From contig OY294045.1 in assembly GCA_958510825.1 (NCBI GenBank), forward strand, positions 93,184,988 through 93,248,987: a DNA stretch of 64,000 bases, written 5' to 3'. Below the pieces are notes generated by a model. It was not told the DNA's origin. It ran no database searches and saw only the letters and a list, made by a program, of their open reading frames with translations. A program made the translations under genes and the position numbers. This document shows positions 44,820-55,894 of the stretch, piece after piece. Each line of letters begins with the position of its first letter. Positions within the stretch are counted from its first letter, which is position 1. Source of the DNA: Brachypterus glaber (taxonomy: Eukaryota > Arthropoda > Insecta > Coleoptera > Kateretidae).

Positions 44820-45439
44820 ACCAAATATTATTATCTTAACTATAACATACTAGTATGGTTTGAACAGTGTTGTTTAAATGACGTCATAGTTAGTTGGTAA
44901 AGTAAAAGTAAAATCTTTTTCGAGGTTAAAAAGTTGATTGAGTTGTTTATTTTGCAATATTTGAAATTGAGAACCAAAAATGAGGTCTACAAGGAAAAAA
45001 TTAGGCTTGTCCTAACTTTGCAAGAACATTTTTGCATAAAGCTTATAAATTACTTACTTTTATTTAACTCGTTTATCGTATCTATATTATCCACGACTGA
45101 TATCTGACGATTGGTTAAAATAATTTCAATAGAATTCATTCTTGCCGAGATTCTTGTAAAAGGGGCAAAACAATCTTGTACATAAGTCCGGCTTCCACAA
45201 AAACACTAAACTCTTCTTCGTCGAAAAAAAATGATTCGGAAAGGACAGAAATATGATAGAAAAGGATAGAAATACTTACTATGCGAGCAAACCACCTAGG
45301 GGTACATGGTTACTAAGAATAGTGTGATTGTTTGTTGTAGTTAACTAATAAAATGTGTGTAGTAGTAGAAGTTAACTAATAAAATGTGTGCTGTATGCTT
45401 CATACTAGTATGTTATAGTTTCGATAATAAAATTTGGTT
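44820..45439. mobile_element. ~620-bp TIR element, copy 2
   Basis: Homologous to 19817-20409 across its length, with ends accaaatattattatctta and gataataaaatttggt. A short internal duplication near 45345-45385 (gttaactaataaaatgtgtg) accounts for the extra length. Confidence 0.7.
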
Positions 45440-45593
45440 AAAATCTTGCAACGTCAGAGCACCAGATAAACGTTCAAACAATTGCTATAAGCACGCGCTT
45501 TTCAAAAATTTAAAAATATTGCAAGCCATGACTTGGTACGGAAAACTAAATCATTTGAGGCAAGCTCTAGTTAAACCTAATTACAGTGCGTGC

Positions 45594-46425
45594 ATTAAGT
45601 CTGGAATCACCCGAATAACTTTTTAGTTACAAGTAAAATACAAAAATCCTCAGACAGGTCGATTTATATTTTTAATTCTGCAAATTTTGGTCTAAAAAAA
45701 GTTATCAAAATTGGCACCCCCTTGTACCCTCACCCCCTAACTTTTTTTTTCAAATAGCAACTTACCCCTTGTGATACATCATTGGAAAGGTAATTTAATA
45801 AGCTTTCCAACAGTGATGATAAAGCCTAATTTGTTAAAGGGTCTATGAAAAAACGCATGTTTTATTTAAACATTGTGTGAAATATTACGCATAATATGGT
45901 AATTGTTGCCCTATTTCCTACTTGGCACCTTCCTGAGAATCTAAATAAGGTTGTTTTAAACTTATTGTAATATTTTATACCCTGTTGAAAAATGCAATTT
46001 TTTTTCTTTTTATTGACCAATTTTATGTTTACTATTTAATCGATTTTAATCCCGTTTTTTTACTGTCCACTGTCAAAGAGCTGAAGGACATCAATTTGAA
46101 CATTTATAGTGAACTAGAGTTATACTTTACATGTCTTTATAATAAACTAAATTGTGCATTTTATGATTAGCCCTTTACCAAATTAGGCTTTATTATACAC
46201 CGTTGGAAAGCTTATTAAATTACCTTTCCAACGTCACAAGGGGTAGGTTGCTATTTGAAAAAAAAAAGTTGGGGGGTGAGGATGCAAGGGGATGCAAATT
46301 TTAATAACTTTTATTACACCATAATTTGCAAAATTAAAAATAAAAATCGACCTATCCGAGGGTTTTTGTGTTTTACTTGTAACTAAAAAGTTAATCGGGT
46401 GATTCCAGACTTAATGCACGCACTG
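45594..46425. mobile_element. Tc1/mariner-type MITE with ~260-bp inverted arms
   Basis: The ends CAGTGCGTGCATTAAGTCTG and its complement are flanked by TA (45592-45593 and 46426-46427). The arms reach inward to 'gcctaatttgttaaagggtc'. A CAGT start and TA duplication fit Tc1/mariner. The 61-codon frame inside (45985-46170) is also open in the half copy at 54489-54674, with several amino-acid changes. It has no recognisable domain, so it is probably non-coding. Confidence 0.78.
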
Positions 46426-46486
46426 TATATGCAATAAACGTTTGAATAAAACATGCTTTTTTTGCTAGTTAGTTTGTGAAATAGTC

Positions 46487-47384
46487 AAAAAAAATATCAC
46501 TCGAGGTGGTGCAATTTTTAGAAAATTTTATTATACTCTAAAGTAATTTTATGGGACCATAATAAAATTATCGAAAATTTCATTACCTCTTGTCATATTA
46601 CTGTCGAAAATAAGGCTTGAAAAATCCTCGGACAAGTCGATTTTTATTTTAAACCGGACATCTTTGGAATTTATTCATACCTTCTGCCATTAAGCGGCAT
46701 CATCTTTAAAAGTCTAAATAGGACCATAACCAAGTGATCCTTCATTCCAAAGACTTTTTGATTATAATTTCAACAGTGTTTTGTTTTTGAAAGATAAGCG
46801 GTTATCGAGTTATTCTACATTTACTTCTTTTAAATTAATATTTTTAATGAACTATAGCTCACTTGAAAAAAGCAATAATTTTTTTTCAACATTTTTTTTA
46901 CTAAAATAAAAATTTTAAAATTATTTTTGTGAAACTATTCCATCAGATTTAAATTATAGGTAATAGCTTGGTCCTAGTAAAAGACAAAATTGTTTGAGCG
47001 GAGAAACCAAATTTAAAACTGCAATGAAAAGCCTGAAAAGTCCTGAATGCAATAACTTTTTTTTAAGTTGTATTTCGTAGTTTCGTAGTTTTAAATCTAA
47101 GTAGACCAATAGTACATGAAAACACTGTAAACGTAAAGAGCAAATGCGATTTTCTTACATCAAATAAAGGCATGACCTAAGAAAAAAAAGAAAAACCCAC
47201 GGTAAATCCCGAAAGAAGGCGTATTTGCGTTTGCTGGAAATTGGTTTTTCCCTCTATACTGCATCTAGCCACGGTATGATAGACAGCTGACATTTTTCAC
47301 ATCTCACTTAACACGTTTTTCTATTATACATAGATGGTTATAAGACAAAACGTAGCTACATTTACACAACTACGCGTAGTTGTA
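46487..47384. other. AT-rich DNA with one perfect palindrome
   Basis: acaactacgcgtagttgt (about 47376-47393) is an 18-bp perfect palindrome with a CG core at the border of the next element. No coding frame was recognised. Confidence 0.45.
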
Positions 47385-47960
47385 TAATAGTATATTAAAG
47401 TACTAGTTTCATTACATATGTAAGGTAAGTTTTTTTAAATTTTAGAGCAAAATAGAAAAAATTGTATAAAGCACTCGTTTTATAACACGTTTTTAGCGCA
47501 CGAGCCGCTTGCGGCGAGTTTTCTAAACTTGTAGTTGTGCGCTAAAAACGTGTTATGAAACGAGTGCTTTATACAATTTTTTCTATTTTGCTCTAAAATT
47601 AAAAAAAAACTTAATTAAATTGATTGACTGATTTAGGGATTTTTGTTTTGGATTGGCATTACAGTTTACACCATGTTTAAAATTCTAAGAACATATGATA
47701 TTTTGATATATTTTATAGTCATCTTTTCTCTTTTTTACTGCAATTAACCAAGCCACAATTTTAACATGGTAAAAATAACCTAAACACAAAATTTTGTAGA
47801 AAATTCAAAGCGACATTGACATTTGCACGGAAAACGTCAAGCGATAGGCCAGGTCTGTTGCCAACCCAAAAGAACAAAAAGTACAGGCCTCTTATGGGCC
47901 TATAAGAACACGCAAAATGCGTGTGATTATGACCTTATAAGAGTCGCAAAATAGAAAAAT
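47385..47960 (-). mobile_element. ~530-bp hairpin-ended repeat, copy E, extended hairpin
   Basis: An inverted copy in which the terminal palindrome is longer: arms of about 100 bp run from 'aaattttagagcaaaataga' through 'agcactcgttttataacacg' to a ccgcttgcgg tip and back. The duplicated inner end has become part of the hairpin, as expected if one side templated the other. Confidence 0.72.
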
Positions 47961-49020
47961 TTATATGTTGTATATTGGAAATTCAATAAAACCTGAAGTG
48001 ACTCATACCTCTGCTGCTTTATATTAAACTCTTTATTAGCTAAAAATGCTCATACAATATAAATAAAATACACATAAAAATACATAAAACATTAAAAGGA
48101 AAAATATCACAGACTTAATATAATGAACACATTCTCGCTTGAATGAATTTAGTCTGTCAATGCTCTTAACACGGAAAGAAATTAGTGGGCTCTGCGCTAT
48201 ACATTATAAGATATTTGGTAACAGTGGCAAATTATAGTGATTTAAGCTACAGATTATAAGGGACACAATAACTAATAATGTTAAAAATAAATTGGAAACG
48301 ATTATATATATTACAGACACGATTATATTTATTACAGGCACTATTATAAATTTACAGAAATTTTATTATATTATAAAAATTATTAGCACGGACAATAATT
48401 AAATCTATTTAAGCTATAAATGCCATACTATTTGTTATATTTTATTATTCACTAAACAATTAAAATATTACATATAAATTTTTACACTGACTGCCATAAT
48501 TGTAAGAGAAAGCCTTGTATTTATATAATAAGCGATTATAATTTGCTTGGTATGTGTGTTATAGCGCTCCTAGCTATAATTTTTTTTTTCCGTGAATACT
48601 TTGTGGTAATCCATTATACAGTTTAAAACCTTCACAGAAAATAGACCCTAGGTTATTATTAATATAAAAATTGTTTCTATTACGTGTATTATGACTATGG
48701 ACATCACTGACATACTGAGCTTCACTAAATAAATATAAGGGAACTAATTTATTTTTAATTTTAAATAGAATCACTAACATATTTAATTCTAAAATTTGCT
48801 TTACACTTAAAAAATTTAAAACATTTTGCATATCCAACATTCTTGTACTTCTGTTACATTGAAGAATCGCTCTCATTGCCCTATTTTGCAATTTTTGTAG
48901 TTTGTTTTTCGTATAAGGGGTCCGCCTTTGCGAAACTTCGACGATATTACGCGAGTCGCACCCGAACTGGTATGATCTTCACCTTTTACCACACATTCAC
49001 AACTGAGTTCCAGTATAGAA
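47961..49020. repeat. Dispersed repeat interrupted by a LINE fragment
   Basis: The flank words 'gaagtgactcatacctctgc' (left) and 'ttacgcgagtcgcacccgaa' (right) are contiguous in the 890-1070 copy. The LINE insertion lies between about 48021 and 48921. Confidence 0.6.
48021..48942 (-). pseudogene. LINE reverse transcriptase C-terminus and 3' UTR, 5'-truncated
   Basis: On minus, KLQKLQNRAMRAIL begins just beyond the first Met codon (frame open from about 48921 to the stop at 48574). It is followed by FKIKNKLVPLYLF, HSHNTRNRNNFYI, GFKLYNGLPQSIH and an A-run-derived lysine end. This is the distal part of ORF2 of a CR1/L2/Jockey-type LINE: the 'LQNRAMR' segment after the RT fingers, then H-x2-NTRN and G-F-K-x-Y/W-N-x-L-P. 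An AT-rich 3' UTR extends to about 48021. No endonuclease or RT active site is present. The element is related to, but distinct from, the one at 8270. The insertion split a dispersed repeat whose empty form is at 890-1070. Confidence 0.75.
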
Positions 49021-49623
49021 ATTTTGTAGAAACAAACGGTCTAGAAAAATTAAGTACAAAGCAAATAATTTTAAAAAAATGCCGAATAAAATATTCTGAA
49101 TACCAAACCACGAGTGAAGCAGGCGTCTTTTTAAGGACATATGGGTATTCTCGTAGATTTATTAAACCTTGTAAATTCGAATCGGATACTGTAGGATAAG
49201 GGTGTGCTTCAGGTCTTCTTCGTTAGTCTATGTGTTAGAGTGACCCACCGAAATTTCAAATTGAAAAATTTGGAGGTCTCACCCCTTAAATTTGTTCATT
49301 GGGTTAAAAGTATCATCCCTGATTTTTTTTTGAGATTTTTTGAAAAAAGCTTTTTTATTTATTTTTTTTTAAGGCCGAAGTATTTTTTATTTAAATCTTT
49401 TTAACACGACACGGTATAAAGGGACAGTAAATGGATAACCTTAAAAAAATCAGAAAGTTTTCTTTCAAACTGGCGGAGCTGTGCCCTTTTAACTTCGAAA
49501 ATGCTCTACATTGCTTCATTGAATGACAGGCACAATTTTATTTTCATTGTCTTAATATATTATGCGTGTAGCCCAATATGTCCCCACATAATAACCATAA
49601 TAAATATTTTAATTGGATATACG
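49021..49623. other. AT-rich DNA up to the gap
   Basis: Frames at 48843-49199 and 49204-49404 cross repeat sequence and show no recognisable domain. Confidence 0.4.
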
Positions 49624-49823
49624 NNNNNNNNNNNNNNNNNNNNNNNNNNNNNNNNNNNNNNNNNNNNNNNNNNNNNNNNNNNNNNNNNNNNNNNNNNNNN
49701 NNNNNNNNNNNNNNNNNNNNNNNNNNNNNNNNNNNNNNNNNNNNNNNNNNNNNNNNNNNNNNNNNNNNNNNNNNNNNNNNNNNNNNNNNNNNNNNNNNNN
49801 NNNNNNNNNNNNNNNNNNNNNNN
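49624..49823. other. Assembly gap (200 N)
   Basis: Exactly 200 N, possibly a placeholder length. Frames reported through it are meaningless. The gap lies where the left partner of the GC-rich palindromic end at 50834-50990 would be expected. Confidence 0.98.
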
Positions 49824-50990
49824 AGAGACAGTCGAATGTTGAAGCCACCTAAAATCAGTTAAAAATATTTGACACAAACGTCATTATTTAATTTTTGAAT
49901 TTTATCATTTTTAAATGCAAATATATTCTTTAATAGGCATTATGCATCATACATTAGCACATTATACAAGGCTTTTATTTTTTAAAATCATATCGCAGGC
50001 AGGAACCGCTTTAACATTGTCCTATTTTTATAGCAGATACATAAATATGAACTCCTGACAGATGCACTAAGTACCTAACTAGGACTATAGTAAGTACGAT
50101 AGTATTTGACTAATACGAGGGGTAATTTAAAAGAAGTCAAAAATTCCAGATCTGGTGTTTGCAGGATTTGAGTGCTAAACATCAATTTTAACATTGTTTA
50201 TATATTTTGCTTTCCCATGTTTACTTTCTCATAAAGAAAGTATTGTCATAGAAAACAAATTAAACATTTTTTTGCTTAAATCATCTTATGTTTTCCTGAA
50301 AGGTCGAGAAAAATCAAAATAATCAAAAAAATATGTTTGTCGGTCTGTTTTAAGACTTAAGAAAGCTTTGAGCTAGATATTTAAAATTTGGGATGCAGAT
50401 GTAATTTTATATTATTTTTTTCCTTTTTCTTTATGAGAAAATAAACATGGGAAAGCAAAATATATAAACACTGTTAAAATTGATGTTTAGCACTCAAATT
50501 CTACAAACACCAGATCTGAAATTTTTGCCTTCTTTTAAATTACCCCTCGTATTAGTCAAATACTACCGTACTTACTATAGTCCTAGTTAGGTACTTAGTG
50601 CATCTGCCAGGAGTTCATGTTTTTGTATCTGCTATAAAAATAGGACAATGTTGAAGGGGTTCCTGCCTTGGGTACGATTTTAAAAGATAAAAGCTTTTTA
50701 TTATGTGCTAATGTATGGTGCATAATGCCTATTAAAGAATATGTTTGCATTATTAAATTCAAAAATTAAATAATGACGTTTGTGTCAAATTCCTTTAACT
50801 AATATTAGATGGCTGAAATATTCAACTTTTACGCTGGAACGATAAGTATCGTTATTGCGAGAGGTAGGCGATAACGAGAGGCCTCTCGTTATCGTTTGTG
50901 CGAGACGATAATTTTTGAACTATCGCATCGTAGTTGCGATACGAGAGGTATTTATTTATAACTATCGCTTTAGGCGGCAACACTAGCCAT
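49824..50990. mobile_element. Long-arm foldback with GC-rich palindromic end
   Basis: The arms 49824-50245 and 50415-50833 are about 90% alike by eye (for example 'agtacctaactaggactata' pairs with 'tatagtcctagttaggtac'). The centre of about 170 bp includes 'catgggaaagcaaaatata' words. Beyond the right arm lies a block rich in cgataacgagag words, including a perfect 26-bp palindrome (50869-50894) centred on gaggcctc. No coding frame was found. Mirror symmetry (coordinates summing to about 100657) puts the left equivalent inside the gap. Confidence 0.75.
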
Positions 50991-51191
50991 TTACCGGGGG
51001 AATGCAAAAATTAAAATTTTAATAAACTCAGTTTTCAGAAATAATTCTTTTTCGTTTATTGTTTTCAGAAATAAACACTATTATAAATTTATTAAATTTA
51101 ATTTATTACTATTATAAAATTTAGATTAGATAAGATATACTTTTTCAAGCTTTACCTAATGCATTCAATTTAAAATAATATTTTATTTATT

Positions 51192-51194
<3 letters not shown>

Positions 51195-51242
<48 letters not shown>
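51195..51242. repeat. (TA)n microsatellite
   Basis: About 22 uninterrupted TA dinucleotides, followed by an (aat)n run at 51252-51270. Confidence 0.95.
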
Positions 51243-51243
<1 letters not shown>

Positions 51244-51595
51244 CGGCCATTAATAATAATAATAATAACGAAATATATATTTTTTAAATTTTGCCTGCCA
51301 GTCAGTATTTATTATAACTATTAAGGATGGAAAATATAAATTTATTAAATTTAATTTATGACCCAATGTGTTATGTAAATTTAAATTAGTACATTTATAT
51401 ATATTTGACCTATATTTCAAATATTTTGGATAATTTTGTCAATTTATAAAATTAGCATACATGTAAAGATGTAATTAAAGAATACATTTATTAATTTTTA
51501 TCGAAAAAGTTAATTATAAATAATATTTGCCAATTGCTAATTCTATATACACAGAGTGTTCCGTTTAAAATGGAATCACCCCTGTAAAATTGGTA

Positions 51596-52558
51596 GGGGA
51601 GAGTGGGGATATTTCGACCTTTTAATTTTTAATTCGATTTATAAAATATTTAATAAATTATTTTATTTTATTATTTATTATCTATAGTTTAATATGTTTT
51701 CTATTAAATAGTATAGTACAAGTTGTACTAATTTAAAGAATAATTAGTTTTATAAATTAAAATAAAAATAGTTACATTTGGTTGCAACATCCCTCCAGAG
51801 TGGGAGGTTTCAACCAGATGGTGGGGATGATTAAAGCAGCTTAAATAAAATTATAAATTTTATTAAAATATTCAAAATTTATTATTAAAACTTTATAATA
51901 TAGTTCTAATATAGTTAAAAAATATCGAACCAACATTAAAATGAACCAAAAATTATTAATGTTTTATTAAAAATAACTAGAACATGAACAAATAATATTA
52001 GACTAATATTAAAAGGAACCAGAAACTATTTAACTAATATAAAAAAAACAATACAAAACTACCTAGTAAGTAGCAGGTAATCTGAAAATACGAACCAATA
52101 TTAAAAGTATATTGGATAACTAAAAAACGGATTGGATTTTTAATATTATTTTAATTTTTCGAATGTTCCATCCAGTGGTCGAATCATCCCTATATGCTCA
52201 TATTTTAAATAATATGATGATACCCGGTAAAATAAACGATTTATGTTAGGTTCAGTGCATGAAAATGAAGCTTATAAAACACTTGTTTAATCATATAAAA
52301 CCGATTTTGAATAGATTTTACTACTAGACAAATATCAATAAAAAAAATTTAGAACCAAAACCTTACCTGATTTTCATAAAAAATTATTTTTTTCGTAATT
52401 TTTCTTAGACCTTTCCGAATTTGACCAAACTTTAACTAGGCACGATAGCCACTAAACTTATTAGTTGGCCCTACTGAAAGCACGCAAAATTTAAATAGTT
52501 TTTAAATAAAATCAAATGGTTGAATCCTCTCACTGGTCGAAACATACCCACTCTTCCC
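51596..52558. mobile_element. TA-inserting TIR element in unit 1, with repeated terminal motif
   Basis: The ends GGGGAGAGTGGGGATATTTC and (complement) GGGAAGAGTGGGTATGTTTC are flanked by TA at 51594-51595 and 52559-52560. Unit 2 at 54040 has the uninterrupted sequence (aaattggcacttgttatt). Related words (ggtcgaa.catccc, gagtgggaggtttcaaccag, ggttgaatcctctcactgg) recur near 51785-51825, 52175-52190 and 52515-52545. It has the same architecture and end style as 9776-10601. There is no transposase. Confidence 0.8.
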
Positions 52559-53117
52559 TACTTGTTATTTTATGAGGGTCGGGTATTTTTTTTTAAACAC
52601 TCCATCAAAAACTGTATTAACTCAACCAAATTAGTTTTCCAAAGTATTAAATCTGAGCCTGCTACGATTTTTTGAAAAGTCGTTTTTTCGAGAGCACATT
52701 AGCGATTTTTTTTACACTAAAACTGATTGCACAGGAGTGTTCAGCGTCCCCGAAAATGGGTTAGTCCCAAATTTGGCTACAAAAATCCAAGCGGCTGCCT
52801 TTTTATGGACAAAGTAAGTTTTTGTTTAGAATGTGATAATCACTATTACTTTTGTTGAATGTCATTCACAGTCTAACTGTCAAATGGGATATTTCACAGT
52901 TTTGTGCATTTTTTGTGCAATGGCCGTGTTAAAGAACGAATATAATTTGATAAAATATGTACTTTAAATGTGTTTTATAGCTTTGAAGATATATATTTTT
53001 TAAATTTTGCCTGCCAGTCAGTATTTATTATAATTATTAAGAATGAAAAATATAAATTTGTTAAATTTAATTTATGACCCAATGTGTTATGTAAATTTAA
53101 ATTAGTACATTTATATA

Positions 53118-53848
53118 CAGGGTGATCCATAACTGGCATGCCAAAATTTAAGAGGTGATTCTAGATCCAAAAATATAAAAAAAGTTCCTATAAAGGTTGG
53201 TCCGGAAATGAGCCCTAAGGGATCTAGGGCCCTTTAAAATTGTAATAAAAATAAGGTTTTTAATTAATAACTCGGGTACCGTTTAAGCTAGAGCGCGAGC
53301 TTTTGCATGTATACTAGTATTGATAAGGGCAATAAGTTTATGTTAATTTATTTTTTTAATTTATCCAGAGGCGTGCCCAGACGGACAAAATATATGAGGC
53401 TTAAAACATTTTTGCCCCAAACTTTTCTATGTGTATGTTTTTTGGATTTGTTGTAAAAAATATAGATTTCTAGAGTAAAAATACATATAAAATATCATAT
53501 AGTGTAACACTGTAGGAGCAACCGTTATCAAAAAAAAATGCAATTAAGAGGAAGTAACATGTTGTGCCACCAAAAACGTTACTTTTTAAAAGGCTATTAC
53601 TCCTTTAATATTAAATTTAGGTGTTTTGGTGTATAATACTTTTTTGCTCAGTTTTAAATGAAGAATCACCCTGCAGCATTAAAATTTTATTGGTGTTTTT
53701 TTTTGTTCCCCATTCAATACGTCATCTTCGAAGGGCCGTAGCTCCCTTAGGGCTCATTTCCGGACCAACCTTAATAGAAACTTTTTTTCATATTTTTGGA
53801 TGTAGAATCACCTCTTAAATTTCGGTACGCGAGTTCTGGAACAGGCTG
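53118..53848. mobile_element. Tc1/mariner-type MITE in unit 2, ~120-bp TIRs
   Basis: The ends CAGGGTGATCCATAACTGGC and the complement of ...gttctggaacaggctg are flanked by TA at 53116-53117 and 53849-53850. The TIRs extend inward about 120 bp to 'gagccctaagggagctac'-type words. Unit 1 has the empty site at about 51405 (acatttatatatatttgacc). A frame at 53621-53818 runs across the right TIR and is not a gene. Confidence 0.8.
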
Positions 53849-54484
53849 TATTTGACCCATATTTCAAATATTTTGGATAATTTTGTCAATTTATAAAATT
53901 AGCATACATGTAAAGATGTAATTAAAGAATACATTTATTAATTTTTATCGAAAAAGTTAATTATAAATAATATTTGCCAATTGCTAATTCTATATACACA
54001 GAGAGTTCCGTTTAAATTGGAATCACCCCTGTAAAATTGGCACTTGTTATTTTATGAGGGTCGGGTATTTTTTTTAAATACTTCATCAATAACTGGATTT
54101 ACTCAACCAAACTAATTTTAAATCTGAGCCTGCTACGATTTTTTGAAAAGGCTTTTTTTTTCGAGAGAACACATTAGCGATTTTTTTTACACTAAAACTG
54201 ATTGCACAGGAGTGTTCAGCGTCCCCGAAAATGGGTTAGTCTCAAATTTGGCTACTAAAATTCAAGCGGCTGCCTTTTTATGGGCAAAGTAAGTTTTTGT
54301 TTAGAATGTGATAATCACTATTACTTTTGTTGAATGTCATTCACAGTCTAACTGTCAAATGGGATATTTCACAGTTTTGTGCATTTTTTGTGCAATGGCC
54401 GTGTTAAAGAACGAATATAATGTGATAAAATATGTACTTTAAATGTGTTTTATAGCTTTGAAGATATATATTTTTTAAATTTTG

Positions 54485-54933
54485 CCTGTTGAAAAATGCA
54501 ATTTTTTTTCTTTTTATTGACCAATTTTATGTTTACTATTTAATCGATTCTAATCCCGTTTTTTTACTGTCCACTATCAAAGAGCTGAAGGACATCAATT
54601 TGAACATTTATAGTGAACTAAAGTTATACTTTACATGTCTTTATAATAAACTAAATTGTGCATTTTATCATTAGCCCTTTACCAAATTAGGCTTTATTAT
54701 ACACCGTTGGAAAGCTTATTAAATTACCTTTCCAATGATGTATCACAAGGGGTAGGTTGCTATTTGAAAAAAAAAGTTGGGGGGTAAGGGTGCAAGGGGG
54801 TGCCAATTTTGATAACTTTTTTTAGACCAAAATTTGCAGAATTAAAAATATAAATTGACCTGTCCGAGGATTTTTTTATTTTACTTGTAACTAAAAAGTT
54901 GTTCGGGTGATTCCAGACTTAATGCACGCACTG
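54485..54933. mobile_element. Half copy of the 45594 MITE in unit 3
   Basis: It corresponds to the right half of 45594-46425, ending ...cgcactg followed by TA. At the left, four bases (cctg) are shared between the tandem unit (ttttgcctgccag) and the MITE (accctgttgaaa). This is a microhomology junction, so the left half of the MITE and about 120 bp of the unit were deleted together. Confidence 0.78.
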
Positions 54934-55080
54934 TATATATATTTGACCCATATTTCAAATATTTTGGATAATTTTGTCAATTTATAAAATTAGCATACAT
55001 GTAAAGATTTAATTAAAGAATACCTTTATTAATTTTTATTGAAAAAGTTAATTATAAATAATATTTGCCAATTCATTATA

Positions 55081-55229
55081 TATAATAATCACGTTTTGAA
55101 TAAAGTTATTAAATATTTCAATTAAAATTAATTCAAAACTAAAATAAATAATAACTTTTTAGAATTTTGAATAATAATTGTAAATTTTGGTAAATAATAT
55201 TTACTAAATACAATACAATACAATATAAG
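55081..55229. other. AT-rich spacer
   Basis: Only taaata- and aata-rich sequence lies between the tandem repeat and the LINE remnant. Confidence 0.5.
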
Positions 55230-55893
55230 TGGGGTTGTGAGGCAAGGTACTGCCTTTCAAATCACTGCGACCAATGATATCTATTGTGAATCCCCTTTGG
55301 AATTTAGTCCACATCAAACTTTAGGCTTCCAAGGAAGCCCAAGAGTTTTTTTGGGGCTACTTGGGATATATCTGCAGGTTTTGGGTATACCTGTTCTAGA
55401 TATTGTAGCCTTTTGCGAGCAATGGCTTCGCAGAAGCACATAATGTGTTCGGTCTTTCGGTCGTTTCTAGTGCTTCTGAGCATAGACGGCAAGTGTCGAT
55501 TTCAGTTTTTTCCCATTTTTTTAAGATGATATCTTAACGGGCAGTGTCCGGTTAACAGCCTTATAGGTCTTTAGGTCCGTCTTGCTGAGATCGAATATCT
55601 TTCTTGTTCGTTCAGGTTAATATTTTATGAATATTTTGGTCTTTGGTCTTAAGTTTTGGTCTTTCCAATATCGAGTTTTGATTTTGGTTTCCCATTCCTT
55701 AATTGCCTCTACCTAATGGCTTTTGTTAAAGCCACAGAAAGGTTCAGGGCCAATAAATCTAGTGCATGCTCCCTCTCTCGCGAGAGAGTCGGCGGCCTCA
55801 TTGCCTTCAACGCCCTCGTGTACTGGCACCCACATCAACGAAACCTTGTTGGTTTCTGCCAGTTGTTTGAGGGTTTCGTAGCATTCCCAGGCA
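55230..55893 (-). pseudogene. LINE ORF2 RNase H and C-terminal remnant, frameshifted
   Basis: Read on minus from 55893: AWECYETLKQLAETNKVSLM, then WVPVHEGVEGNEAADSLARE and a GPEPFCGFNK segment. This is the end of a LINE RNase H domain. The family's WVPGH motif is changed to WVPVH, while GNEAAD keeps its acidic residue. Frameshifts follow. A DTCRLC zinc-knuckle remnant and a long final frame (IMCFCEAIARKRL, then QVYPKPADISQVAP and a stop near 55304) give the C-terminus. The 3' UTR contains 'ttcacaatagatatcattgg'. RNase H plus a C-x2-C-type tail fits R1/Jockey/I-like clades. Upstream RT is absent; the left end meets the foldback arm at 55895. The element is dead. Confidence 0.75.
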
Positions 55894-55894
55894 A

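Larger units (their letters stand above)
43732..46486. mobile_element. TIR element copy 2 (gactatttcacaaac ends), filled with nested elements
   Basis: The same 15-bp ends as at 23792 lie at 43732 and 46472-46486. The left inner sequence (tagaccaatcaaa, then a gataatttcacgtgaaatta palindrome) matches copy 1. Three other elements lie inside: 43855-44382, 44820-45439 and 45594-46425. Without them about 770 bp remain, close to the 875 bp of copy 1, which supports the nesting model. Confidence 0.5.
51273..55080. repeat. ~745-bp tandem repeat, 2.5 units, each holding a different transposon
   Basis: Units start at 'tatattttttaaattttgcc' near 51273, 52989 and 54465. Shared blocks include 'gtgttatgtaaatttaaatt', 'aaatattttggataattttg', 'tttatgagggtcgggtattt' and 'aaaatgggttagtc'. 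Unit 1 contains 51596-52558, unit 2 contains 53118-53848 and unit 3 contains 54485-54933. Unit 3 breaks off at 'tatttgccaatt'. Subtracting insertions gives about 745-750 bp per unit. No coding frame was recognised. Confidence 0.82.

Noticed and set aside
45985..46170. 61-codon frame also open in the half copy at 54489-54674
   Set aside because: Open in both copies, but the differences include several amino-acid changes, the frame is AT-rich and lies in a foldback MITE; conservation is explained by element homology.
49501..49877. Open frames through the N tract
   Set aside because: They exist only because unknown bases are read as open.
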